The notes under the pieces: generated by a model | Database searches by the model: none | Told to the model about the DNA's origin: nothing | What the model saw: the letters and a program-made list of their open reading frames with translations, nothing else | Shown here: positions 8,636 to 16,218 of the stretch, piece after piece | Layout of the letters: every line of letters begins with the position of its first letter | How positions within the stretch are numbered: the first letter of the stretch is position 1 | Program-made: the position numbers and the translations under genes | Source: Pseudomonas sp. HMWF032 | GTDB taxonomy: Bacteria; Pseudomonadota; Gammaproteobacteria; Pseudomonadales; Pseudomonadaceae | Direction: 5' to 3' | DNA: 64,000 nucleotides | Assembly: GCF_003060885.1 (NCBI RefSeq) | Contig: NZ_QAIG01000005.1 | Coordinates: forward strand, 129,732 to 193,731

Positions 8636-9325
8636 TTAGCTCTTGGTGGAAAAACGATAGCCGGTGCCACGCACGGTTTGCACCAGGTTTTCGTAAACCT
8701 CGCCGAGGGCTTTACGCAGGCGACGGATATGCACATCGACGGTGCGCTCCTCGACATACACATTGCCGCCCCAGACCTGGTCGAGCAACTGGCCACGGGT
8801 GTAGGCACGCTCCTGGTGGGTCATGAAGAATTGCAGCAGGCGGTATTCGGTCGGGCCCATTTCGGCCGGTTTGCCGTCGATGGTGACGCGGTGGCTGACC
8901 GGGTCAAGCAGCAGGCCGCCGACTTCGATTGGGCCTTCACTGTCGGTTGGGCCGGCGCGGCGCAGCACGGCCTTGAGGCGAGCGACCAGTTCGCGTGGCG
9001 AGAACGGCTTGGTGATGTAGTCGTCGGCGCCGACTTCCAGGCCCTGGATCTTGTTGTCCTCTTCGCCCTTGGCGGTGAGCATGATGATCGGGATGTCGCC
9101 GGTCAGCTCATCGCGCTTGAGGCGGCGCGCCAGCTCGATGCCGCTGGTGCCGGGGAGCATCCAGTCGAGCAGGATCAGATCGGGTTTTCGGTCGACGATG
9201 ATGGCATGTGCCTGCTGGGTATTCTCCGCTTCCAGACACTCGTAGCCGGCCATTTCCAGGGCCACGGCGATCATTTCACGGATCGGTGCTTCGTCATCGA
9301 CGATCAGGATGTTCTTGCCAACCAT
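8636..9325 (-). CDS. phoB: Phosphate regulon response regulator PhoB
   Basis: OmpR-type transcription factor, 229 residues. Receiver domain with D10-D11, phospho-acceptor D54 (ILLDWMLPG), T84 and K106 (YITKPFSP); C-terminal winged helix (about 130-228) with [11 protein letters not shown] and the recognition-helix region [14 protein letters not shown]. When phosphorylated by PhoR it binds Pho boxes and turns on phosphate-scavenging genes. First gene of phoB-phoR, with a Pho box 54 bases upstream, so autoregulation is expected. Confidence 0.97.
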   Translation of the reverse strand: MVGKNILIVDDEAPIREMIAVALEMAGYECLEAENTQQAHAIIVDRKPDLILLDWMLPGTSGIELARRLKRDELTGDIPIIMLTAKGEEDNKIQGLEVGADDYITKPFSPRELVARLKAVLRRAGPTDSEGPIEVGGLLLDPVSHRVTIDGKPAEMGPTEYRLLQFFMTHQERAYTRGQLLDQVWGGNVYVEERTVDVHIRRLRKALGEVYENLVQTVRGTGYRFSTKS

Positions 9326-9378
9326 GGGTCAAGCCTCGGGTCATCTCGCTGTAATGGGCTGCATTAGATAACGGAATT

Positions 9379-9396
9379 ATTGCAGCGATATGACAG
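9379..9396 (-). promoter_or_regulatory. Pho box upstream of phoB
   Basis: On the minus strand the site reads CTGTCAT-ATCG-CTGCAAT, two 7-base half-sites with a 4-base AT-rich centre. The first half-site matches the Pho-box consensus CTGTCAT exactly and the second at five of seven positions. It ends 54 bases before the phoB start codon, right for PhoB autoactivation. Confidence 0.8.
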
Positions 9397-9416
9397 GTGC
9401 GCGGCAGCGCTTCTTT

Positions 9417-10310
9417 CTACGCGCGCAAGGCATAGTCGAGCACCAGGCCGATAAAGATTGCCAGTCCGGCCCAATGGTTGTGTAGAAAGGCGTTGAAGCA
9501 GGCCATCGGCTTGCGGTTTCGGGTTTTGTGAAACTCCCAGGCAAAGCAGCCGGCGGCTGCCAGCAGGCCGAGATGGAAGTACAGGCCCAGCTCGAAGCGC
9601 GCCGCCGCCAGCAGCAGGCAGAGCAGTGCCAGGCCCTGGAGGATGACGATGATCAGGCGGTCGGCATCGCCGAACAGAATGGCGGTTGACTTCACCCCAA
9701 TCTTCATATCGTCCTCGCGGTCGGCCATGGCGTAGTAGGTGTCGTAGGCCACGGTCCACAGCAGGTTAGCGATATACAGCAGCCAGGCTTCCGGCGGAAG
9801 GCTGCCGGTTTCGGCGGTAAAGGCCATCGGCATGCCCCAGGAGAATGCCGCGCCCAACACCACCTGCGGGTAGAAAGTGTAGCGTTTCATAAAGGGGTAG
9901 CAGGCCGCCAGGGCCAGGCCGCCGAAGGACAGCCAGATGGTGGTGGCGTTGGTAAACAGCACCAGGACGAAGCTCAGCGCTACCAGCGCGGCGAATAGGA
10001 TCAGCGCCTCACGCGGCTTGATCCTGCCACTGGCCAGCGGCCGAGCCTTGGTGCGGCTGACATGGCCGTCGAAGTTGCGGTCGGCGTAGTCGTTGATCAC
10101 GCAGCCGGCGGCGCGCATCAGAATTACCCCGAACACGAAGATCAGCAGGTTCTTCACGCTCGGCACGCCTTCTGCCGCGACCCACAGCGCCCACAACGTC
10201 GGCCACAGCAGCAGGTAGATGCCGATGGGTTTGTCCAGGCGCATTAGCTGGATAAAGTCCCAGGCGCGTGGATGCAGGCGATTGAGTGAATGCAGCAGGC
10301 GGGTATACAT
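9417..10310 (-). CDS. ubiA: 4-hydroxybenzoate octaprenyltransferase UbiA
   Basis: Inner-membrane prenyltransferase, 297 residues, attaching the polyprenyl tail to 4-hydroxybenzoate, the second step of ubiquinone synthesis. The two Asp-rich Mg2+/prenyl-diphosphate motifs are visible: [15 protein letters not shown] (about 71-85) and the second around [10 protein letters not shown] (about 195-205), among eight or so hydrophobic segments. ATG 10310 (MYTRLL) is preferred to the longer frame from 10325 because Pseudomonas UbiA proteins begin this way. Downstream of ubiC, which makes its substrate, in the same direction. Confidence 0.95.
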   Translation of the reverse strand: MYTRLLHSLNRLHPRAWDFIQLMRLDKPIGIYLLLWPTLWALWVAAEGVPSVKNLLIFVFGVILMRAAGCVINDYADRNFDGHVSRTKARPLASGRIKPREALILFAALVALSFVLVLFTNATTIWLSFGGLALAACYPFMKRYTFYPQVVLGAAFSWGMPMAFTAETGSLPPEAWLLYIANLLWTVAYDTYYAMADREDDMKIGVKSTAILFGDADRLIIVILQGLALLCLLLAAARFELGLYFHLGLLAAAGCFAWEFHKTRNRKPMACFNAFLHNHWAGLAIFIGLVLDYALRA

Positions 10311-10381
10311 CGAGCGCGTCTCCATGCGAAGTGCGACTGATTATACGGGGGAAGGCGGCAGTGGATAGCGAAGGGACGTCG

Positions 10382-10415
10382 GTAGGGTGGATGATGCTTC
10401 ACCCATCCACCCTAC
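10382..10415. repeat. Palindromic extragenic repeat overlapping the end of ubiC
   Basis: Perfect 12-bp inverted repeat GTAGGGTGGATG / CATCCACCCTAC with a 10-base loop, between ubiC and ubiA. The TAG stop of ubiC lies inside the right arm (10412-10414), so the repeat sets the C-terminal end of the protein. The arm sequence is of a kind I recall as scattered repetitive DNA in Pseudomonas; copy number could not be checked. It can also work as an mRNA stem between the two genes. Confidence 0.7.
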
Positions 10416-10966
10416 GGCGTGTCGATCTCGGCGGCCTGCCAGAACGTGGGGAGGAAGACCTCGGCCACCAACACGCCCAACGCGCCACGGCTAAAGCATG
10501 AACGCCGCGCCCACAGGCGCTCGCTACAGGTTTCCGCTGGCAGCCACTGCGCCGGGTAGCGGCATACCTGAAATTCACCGCGATCAAAGGCGCGGTCGCT
10601 GAACAGCAACTCACCCAGCGAACGACTGCCGAGTTGGTCCAGCGCCAAGCCGGAGCCTTCCAGGGCGCTGCGTGCCGCCACGCTGCGGGCGAATACCCAC
10701 GGCTGGCCGTGGCCGCGCAGGTACACCTCGCGCACCCAGCCCTGGCTGCCGTTGGCCACGCCCAGCGCGTTGCATTCATCGCTGCGCAGGCGCTGCCAGC
10801 CTTCCTGCAATGGGGTTACGCTGAAGCCATTGGCTGAAAGAGCCGTCAGGCGTCGTGTCAGCGAATCTTCGTTGAACAGCCAATCACGCACCGCCAGCGC
10901 GGGCGCGGGGTGCAGTTGGCTGACAGTCAGCCAGCGCGGCGGATGGGCAAGGGCGGCGTGGGGCAC
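10412..10966 (-). CDS. ubiC: Chorismate pyruvate-lyase UbiC
   Basis: Soluble enzyme, 184 residues, splitting chorismate into 4-hydroxybenzoate and pyruvate, the first committed step of ubiquinone synthesis. Recognised from the overall sequence, including WLFNEDSLTRRL near residue 28, REVYLRG (about 78) for which the family's conserved arginine is expected, and SLGELLFSD (about 115). It precedes ubiA by about 100 bases on the same strand. The stop codon falls within a palindromic repeat, so the last few residues may differ from relatives. Confidence 0.93.
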   Translation of the reverse strand: MPHAALAHPPRWLTVSQLHPAPALAVRDWLFNEDSLTRRLTALSANGFSVTPLQEGWQRLRSDECNALGVANGSQGWVREVYLRGHGQPWVFARSVAARSALEGSGLALDQLGSRSLGELLFSDRAFDRGEFQVCRYPAQWLPAETCSERLWARRSCFSRGALGVLVAEVFLPTFWQAAEIDTP

Positions 10967-11169
10967 GAACAGGTTTCACTTGAACTAAGGCGCGCGAGTC
11001 TAGCATGCCGCCTGGGGTCAAGCAGGTGCAGCGCATCCGCAGCAGGCGGGCACAACCCGACTTTGGTTGGCGCTATGGGCACGCTATTCATCGCCCGGCG
11101 GCTTGGCGCACCTGCGCATATACGGTAGTTTCCCCGGCGCAATAGCCGTGTGATCCGCCAGAGGTAGTT

Positions 11170-11337
11170 ATGAAGAAGTGGCAATGTGTAGTCTGTGGAC
11201 TGATTTACGACGAAAGCCAGGGCTGGCCTGATGAGGGCATCGCCGCCGGTACGGCGTGGCAGGATGTTCCGGAAGACTGGCTGTGCCCTGACTGTGGCGT
11301 GGGTAAGCTGGATTTCGAAATGATCGAAATCGGTTGA
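11170..11337 (+). CDS. rubA1: Rubredoxin (first of two)
   Basis: 55-residue iron protein with two CxxCG knuckles, CVVCG (6-10) and CPDCG (39-43), that hold a single iron by four cysteines. Small soluble electron carrier, reduced by the rubredoxin reductase encoded at 11667. GAGGTAG at 11161-11167 is the ribosome site. It differs from the second copy at only 10 of 55 positions by direct comparison. A terminator follows it, so the two copies can be expressed separately. In Pseudomonas such genes serve alkane hydroxylase or oxidative-stress electron transfer. Confidence 0.95.
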   Translation: MKKWQCVVCGLIYDESQGWPDEGIAAGTAWQDVPEDWLCPDCGVGKLDFEMIEIG

Positions 11338-11354
11338 GTCCACGCTTTGGCAAG

Positions 11355-11382
11355 CGGCGACCTGCGGGTCGCCGTTTTGTTT
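11355..11382 (+). terminator. Rho-independent terminator after the first rubredoxin
   Basis: Stem CGGCGACC / GGTCGCCG with a TGCG loop followed by TTTTGTTT. Classic intrinsic terminator form, lying between the two rubredoxin genes. Confidence 0.82.
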
Positions 11383-11435
11383 AGTGAGCCCATACTGAAT
11401 ACCCCGAACAAGCTGAATTAAGCGGCGAGGTGGTT

Positions 11436-11603
11436 ATGCGTAAGTGGCAGTGTGTGGTGTGCGGTTTTATCTATGACGAAGCCCTCGGCCTGCCCGAGGA
11501 AGGCATCGCCCCCGGCACGGCCTGGGAAGATGTTCCCGCCGATTGGCTGTGCCCCGATTGCGGCGTCGGCAAGCTGGATTTCGAGATGATCGAGATCGTC
11601 TGA
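11436..11603 (+). CDS. rubA2: Rubredoxin (second of two)
   Basis: 55 residues, same fold and iron-binding pattern as the first copy (CVVCG at 6-10, CPDCG at 39-43), about 82% identical by my count. Differences cluster at 16-21 and 26-35, on the loop between the knuckles. GGCGAGG at 11424-11430 serves as ribosome site. It lies 63 bases before rubredoxin reductase in the same direction, so this copy is the more likely operon partner of the reductase. Confidence 0.95.
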   Translation: MRKWQCVVCGFIYDEALGLPEEGIAPGTAWEDVPADWLCPDCGVGKLDFEMIEIV

Positions 11604-11666
11604 GCCGCGTCAGCCCTGAAATCTATTGTGGCCGCCGCAGTGCGCGGCCTGTGTGAGGAATGCAAC

Positions 11667-12815
11667 ATGAGTGCACCTGTCGTCATCGTCGGCACCGGCC
11701 TGGCCGGCTACAACCTGGCCCGTGAATTTCGCAAGCTGGACAGCGAGACTCCGCTGCTGCTGATTACCGCTGACGACGGTCGCTCGTACTCCAAGCCGAT
11801 GCTGTCCACCGGGTTTGCCAAGAACAAGGACGCTGATGGTCTGAGCATGGCTGAGCCGGGTGCCATGGCTGAACAGCTCAAGGCGGAAATTCGCACCCAT
11901 ACCCGCATTAGCGGCATCGATCCCGGCCACAGGCAGCTGTGGATCGGTGAAGAGGCTGTGCCGTACCGCGATCTGGTGCTGGCCTGGGGGGCCGAGGTGA
12001 TTCGCGTACCCGTCGAAGGTGATGCCGACAATGCGATCTTCTCGATCAATGATCTGGAGGATTACGCGCGGTTTCGCCGTGCCGCTGCAGGCAAGCAACG
12101 CGTTCTGCTGCTGGGCGCTGGGCTGATCGGTTGTGAGTTTGCCAATGACCTGAGTCTGGGCGGTTATCAGGTCGAGCTGGTCGCACCCTGCGAGCAGGTG
12201 ATGCCCGGCCTGCTGCACCCAGCGGCCGCTGCCGCGGTTCAAGGCGGTCTGGAAGGGCTGGGTGCGCGCTTTCACCTCGGTCCGGTGCTGGCCAGCCTTA
12301 ATCACAACGGCGATGCACTGCAAGCGCACCTGTCCGACGGCACGCTGATTGAGTGCGATCTGGTGCTTTCGGCTGTGGGCCTGCGTCCGCGTATTGAGCT
12401 GGCGGCGGCTGCCGGGCTGGCGGTCAATCGCGGGGTGGTGGTCGACCGCCAGCTGCGCACCTCGCACGCCAATATCTACGCCCTGGGTGATTGCGCCGAG
12501 GTCGATGGTATCAACCTGCTCTACGTTATGCCGCTGATGACCAGCGCCCGTGCACTGGCGCAAACCCTGGCCGGTACCCCCACGGCAGTCAGCTACGGGC
12601 CGATGCCGGTGACGGTAAAAACCCCGGTCTGTCCGCTGGTGGTATCACCGCCACCGCGCGGCCTGCAAGGCGAGTGGAGCGTTGAGGGCAGTGGCGCTGA
12701 CATCAAGGCGCTGTGCCATGACAGCAGCGGCGCGCTGCTCGGTTATGCGCTCACCGGTACGGCCGTGCAGGATAAATTGGCCCTGAATAAGCTGTTGCCC
12801 GTGCTTTTGGCTTGA
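11667..12815 (+). CDS. alkT: Rubredoxin-NAD(+) reductase
   Basis: FAD-dependent enzyme passing electrons from NADH to rubredoxin, 382 residues. N-terminal FAD site [12 protein letters not shown] (about 5-16), central NAD site [11 protein letters not shown] (about 145-155) and second FAD motif [12 protein letters not shown] (about 270-281). ATG 11667 follows GTGAGGAA at 11652-11659; an upstream GTG at 11628 is rejected because it lacks a ribosome site. The gene is also called rubB. Paired with the rubredoxins upstream. Confidence 0.93.
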   Translation: MSAPVVIVGTGLAGYNLAREFRKLDSETPLLLITADDGRSYSKPMLSTGFAKNKDADGLSMAEPGAMAEQLKAEIRTHTRISGIDPGHRQLWIGEEAVPYRDLVLAWGAEVIRVPVEGDADNAIFSINDLEDYARFRRAAAGKQRVLLLGAGLIGCEFANDLSLGGYQVELVAPCEQVMPGLLHPAAAAAVQGGLEGLGARFHLGPVLASLNHNGDALQAHLSDGTLIECDLVLSAVGLRPRIELAAAAGLAVNRGVVVDRQLRTSHANIYALGDCAEVDGINLLYVMPLMTSARALAQTLAGTPTAVSYGPMPVTVKTPVCPLVVSPPPRGLQGEWSVEGSGADIKALCHDSSGALLGYALTGTAVQDKLALNKLLPVLLA

Positions 12816-13001
12816 TTGGCGGTCGTTCTGTCGGATTTACCGTATTTTTGCCTGGTTTAACTGTCGGACAAGACTGGCGCGGGACCTATCGGCATGCCAT
12901 TCTCCCTTAGTCTGCCGCAGCCTAGAGCTGTTGCGGCGCCTTGGTATCTGCTCGCGCAGAGCAGCCCGGACACAACAACAAAAAACCGTAAAGAGGCATT
13001 T

Positions 13002-13274
13002 ATGCGTAAACCGGAACTCGCCGCCGCTATCGCCGATAAGGCGGATCTGACTAAAGATCAGGCAAACCGTGTACTTAACGCGGTACTCGAAGAAATCACC
13101 AGCGCCCTGAACCGCAAGGACAGCGTTACCCTGGTGGGCTTCGGTACTTTCGTGCAACGCCACCGCGGTGCTCGCACCGGTAAAAACCCGCAAACCGGTG
13201 AGCCAGTAAAGATCAAGGCCAGCAACACCGTCGCCTTCAAACCGGGTAAATCCCTGAAAGACGCGGTCAACTGA
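13002..13274 (+). CDS. hupN: HU-family nucleoid protein
   Basis: 90-residue DNA-bending protein. HU/IHF features are clear: MRKPELAAAIADKADLTKDQ at the N-terminus, SVTLVGFGTF and the beta-arm region RTGKNPQTGEPVKI with the DNA-intercalating proline, then a conserved end GKSLKDAVN. The ATG at 13002 is preceded by AAAGAGG at 12990-12996. In Pseudomonas the HU copy beside rubredoxin reductase is, from memory, HupN rather than HupA/HupB; the symbol rests on that. It is followed by a hairpin at 13283-13305. Confidence 0.92.
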   Translation: MRKPELAAAIADKADLTKDQANRVLNAVLEEITSALNRKDSVTLVGFGTFVQRHRGARTGKNPQTGEPVKIKASNTVAFKPGKSLKDAVN

Positions 13275-13282
13275 GTCCTCAG

Positions 13283-13305
13283 GCCTGGGGCTTTTGGCCC
13301 CAGGC
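13283..13305 (+). terminator. Hairpin after the HU gene
   Basis: Perfect 9-bp stem GCCTGGGGC / GCCCCAGGC around a TTTTG loop, beginning 8 bases after the HU stop. No T-run follows; a probable but weak intrinsic terminator. Confidence 0.55.
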
Positions 13306-13414
13306 TGCACCACCCCGGCGAGCATGTTCATGCCCTTCTTTCAGCCGGATGTAGTCCCCGTCGCAAACCGCTACAATGCGCCGCCTTTTCCCTACCCTTT
13401 GCGAGGCCTCGCGC

Positions 13415-13807
13415 ATGAAATTCCGTTTTCTTCTTTGGATGCTGGGCCGTCTGATGGCCAAGGCCAGTCGCGAAAACCCGGCGTTCCAACAGCAATTAGT
13501 CGACCGCGATATGGCCTTCCAGCTGCATACCCTGGATGGCAAAGTCGCCCGCCATTTCATCGTCAAAGACCAGCGCATCACCAGCAAGCGTGGCCCGGCT
13601 ACTGAGCCTGCCTTCGCCCTTGGCTTCAAGGATGCTGCCTACGGCTTCGCCACCATGAGTGCGAAAAACAAGCAGTTGGCGTTTATGCAGGGCATTCAGA
13701 ACAAGGACATCCAGATCCAAGGTAACCCGGCGTTGGTGATCTGGTTCCAGGGCCTGACCAAATACCTGATGCCGAAAAAGAAAGACGCCAGCAAAAAAGC
13801 CGCCTGA
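13415..13807 (+). CDS. Conserved protein, possible SCP2-like fold
   Basis: 130 residues, start MKFRFLLWML; hydrophobic N-terminus without a clear cleavage site, basic C-terminus (MPKKKDASKKAA). The middle (AFALGFKDAAYGFATMS, then MQGIQNKDIQIQGNPALVIW) resembles sterol-carrier-protein-2-like lipid-binding domains, which often read as small beta-rich units with a closing helix. I judge this from pattern only. An upstream ATG at 13376 is less likely; TGCGAGG at 13399-13405 fits ATG 13415. Exact role unknown. Confidence 0.75.
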   Translation: MKFRFLLWMLGRLMAKASRENPAFQQQLVDRDMAFQLHTLDGKVARHFIVKDQRITSKRGPATEPAFALGFKDAAYGFATMSAKNKQLAFMQGIQNKDIQIQGNPALVIWFQGLTKYLMPKKKDASKKAA

Positions 13808-13886
13808 TACTCAGCAGTGCGTGCCAGGGCTGGCCTGCGCGCACTGCATTCGCTAGGCTGGACATAGCCCTAGTGAGAGTTTGCCC

Positions 13887-14624
13887 ATGCGTTTGCTGCT
13901 GAGTGCCCTGCTGTTTTTTACCTCCCTTGCCCATGCCGCGCCCCCCAAAGCCGAAGCCTTTGCGCCGTTATTCGAGCTGGCCGGTATCCGTCTGCTGTGC
14001 GAGCAGAGCGCGCCGCTGTTGCAGCGTGGTCTTAGCGATAAACAGCAAGCGCAGTTGGCCAAGGTGTTTGCCGCCGATGCTCTGTGTCTCGACTTGGCCA
14101 AGAAATTGACTGGCAAGCTCGATCAAGCTCAGCTGGAACAGGCCAGGAGCCTGTTGGAAAGTCCACTGGCAAAAGACTTTACCGCTGCCGAGCGCTCTGT
14201 GGGAGAGAATGGGGCAGAGGATCTGGCAGCCTATCGTAAACAACTGGGCTCGCGGCCGCCGCGTGAGGAGCGTCTGGCACTGGTGCGGCGCCTGGATGCC
14301 GCCGCACACACCACCACCCTGGCCACCCTGTTGCGCTATGAAGTCGGCAAGACTCAGGCGTTTCTGGCCTTGCAGGGCCGTGGTGAAAGCATTGACGAGC
14401 AAGCCCTTGGTACTCAGACCAAGGCTCAGGAGGATGCGTTGCGTACCTCCAGCGCCCAAGCGGTCGAGTCTTTTATGCTTTATGCCTACCGGCAGATGCC
14501 CAGCGAAAAACTGGCGGAATATGCCGCGCTGTATGAGCAGCCAGCCGTTGCTCAACTGCTCGACAGCAGCGTACAGATTCTGCCCGAGTTGTTCGCCGCA
14601 CGACGTGCGCAACTTAAGAAGTAA
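13887..14624 (+). CDS. Exported conserved hypothetical protein
   Basis: 245 residues with a signal peptide MRLLLSALLFFTSLAHA (about 1-17). The rest is helix-rich, with paired cysteines near 36 and 62 that could form a disulphide in the periplasm. I recognise no catalytic motif. ATG 13887 follows GTGAGAG at 13873-13879; TTG 13881 is rejected. It ends just before a strong bidirectional terminator. Function unknown. Confidence 0.78.
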   Translation: MRLLLSALLFFTSLAHAAPPKAEAFAPLFELAGIRLLCEQSAPLLQRGLSDKQQAQLAKVFAADALCLDLAKKLTGKLDQAQLEQARSLLESPLAKDFTAAERSVGENGAEDLAAYRKQLGSRPPREERLALVRRLDAAAHTTTLATLLRYEVGKTQAFLALQGRGESIDEQALGTQTKAQEDALRTSSAQAVESFMLYAYRQMPSEKLAEYAALYEQPAVAQLLDSSVQILPELFAARRAQLKK

Positions 14625-14636
14625 TCATTCGACTGA

Positions 14637-14668
14637 AACGATAAGGGGCCTTTAGGCCCCTTATCGTT
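14637..14668. terminator. Bidirectional intrinsic terminator
   Basis: Perfect 14-bp inverted repeat AACGATAAGGGGCC / GGCCCCTTATCGTT with a TTTA loop, between the convergent exported-protein and HDOD genes. The AT-rich outer arms give T-rich ends in both directions. Confidence 0.8.
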
Positions 14669-14678
14669 ATCAGCAGCT

Positions 14679-16085
14679 TTAGTGTGGCGGATGGAATTGC
14701 GCGGCCAGTTCGCGCAGGGCAACCTCGGCGGCCAGCACCTTGCTCACCGCTTCCTCGGCTTTTTCGCGGCTGATGCCAAGGTTGTCGAACAGGCTCTGTG
14801 GAATGTCACTCTGTGGTCCGGCACCAATGCCGCGGTTGCGTAACAGGCTGACCGACAGGCACACCAGGTTCGGGTAGACCGCGTGCGCACCGGTGTATTC
14901 CGGGTCGTGCTGGAAGCGCAGGGCGCTGGCCAGTTCTTCCGGCATATCCCAGTAACGCATCAGCCAGGCGCCAATCTGCTCGCGGCTGATGCCGAGCAAA
15001 TGCTGTTCGATATAGCTGGAAGGCAGGTGCGGATTGACCTCCAGGTGTCGGCAGATCAGCGAGAAATGCGGCGGAAAGACGTGCGCCAGCACCAGATAGC
15101 CGAAGTTGTGCAGCAGGCCAGCCAGGTAGGTCAGGCCGGCTTCAGGGCGCTGCGCGCGTGGGATAGCACGGGTCAGACCTTCGATCACGGCGGCGCTGTA
15201 GATCGCCTGTTGCCAGTAAGGCGTGGCGTGTTGCGGCTGGTCTTTGGGCAAGCTCAGAGTTTTGCCCAAGGCTAGGCCAAGGGCCAGGTTGATTACCAGA
15301 TCAAAACCCAGTACCCGAACAATGGCATCTTCCACTGAACGGATCTTGCCGGGGGCGGCGTAGTAGGGCGAGGCCGCCCAGCTGACCACTTGCGCGGCGA
15401 GTGCCGGGTCAGTTTCCACCACGCCGGTGATGTCGTCTACCGTGGCGTCTGGGTCAACCCGCAGCTTGATGATCTTCTGTGCTGTTTCTGGCAATGGCGG
15501 GATTTCGATGGTTTCTTCCAGGCGCTGCTGGATGCGCCGGGCGGTAAAGGCATGCACCGCTTGGGTGATTTCGGCGCGGTCGTCATCCGGGCGGTCAAGG
15601 TTCAGGCGGATATTGCTCAGCGGTTCACCAAAGCGTGCAGCACTGGCCTTGCTCAATAAGCTTTTGAACGCATCGATGGTCAGCTCCAGCAAGACACCCG
15701 GCTGGCCAGACTCGATAAACAGACTCGGCACCTGCAGCAGGCGTTCGTCATACAGACAGGGCGAGCTGGTTAGCGGCGGCAGCCCAGGCAGAACCTTCAG
15801 GTCATGCTTACCCAGCATGCGCTCCAGGCGCTCTGGCTTAACCGCTGTCAGCTGGCGGCCGGTCAGTTCGGTCAGGCGATTGAGATCAAGCAGCTGGTTT
15901 TGCGGATAGAGCACCAGCAGCGCGCCAACAGCGTCATCAAGCAGCACTGCCTGCAAGCGCTGGGCGCTGGGCAGGCCAGGTTGTTCATACCGGATTTGGC
16001 AGGCCAGACCCAGTTTTTCCAGCAATTGCATAATCACCGCAGGTGGTTGCGTGGCGGTGTTGGGAGCAAGGGCAAGTTCAGTCAT
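14679..16085 (-). CDS. HDOD-domain regulator with N-terminal YbaK-like domain
   Basis: 468 residues. The N-terminal 150 or so residues (for example LQAVLLDDAVGALLVLYP and LDLNRLTELTGRQLTAV) resemble YbaK/ProX aminoacyl-tRNA deacylase domains. The region from about 190 to 400 is an HDOD domain, starting at IPPLPETAQKIIKLR and including QAIYSAAVIEGLTR and YLAGLLHNFGYLVLAHVFP; the latter resembles an HD site but HNFGY replaces the catalytic HD pair, as usual in HDOD. HDOD proteins are non-enzymatic signalling scaffolds. ATG 16085 (MTELAL) is chosen; the frame is open further to 16343 but that part overlaps recG. Confidence 0.83.
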   Translation of the reverse strand: MTELALAPNTATQPPAVIMQLLEKLGLACQIRYEQPGLPSAQRLQAVLLDDAVGALLVLYPQNQLLDLNRLTELTGRQLTAVKPERLERMLGKHDLKVLPGLPPLTSSPCLYDERLLQVPSLFIESGQPGVLLELTIDAFKSLLSKASAARFGEPLSNIRLNLDRPDDDRAEITQAVHAFTARRIQQRLEETIEIPPLPETAQKIIKLRVDPDATVDDITGVVETDPALAAQVVSWAASPYYAAPGKIRSVEDAIVRVLGFDLVINLALGLALGKTLSLPKDQPQHATPYWQQAIYSAAVIEGLTRAIPRAQRPEAGLTYLAGLLHNFGYLVLAHVFPPHFSLICRHLEVNPHLPSSYIEQHLLGISREQIGAWLMRYWDMPEELASALRFQHDPEYTGAHAVYPNLVCLSVSLLRNRGIGAGPQSDIPQSLFDNLGISREKAEEAVSKVLAAEVALRELAAQFHPPH

Positions 16086-16218
16086 GGCGGTATCCGGCAG
16101 AGGCGGCTTTGCCCAAGTATAAACAGCAGACTCGTAAAAATGCGCTGCCGGCGACGGTTGTTCTGCGAGTCCGCGCCGTTTCAGGCGCATCTGCCGACGA
16201 AACGCCCGCGGGTCGGAG

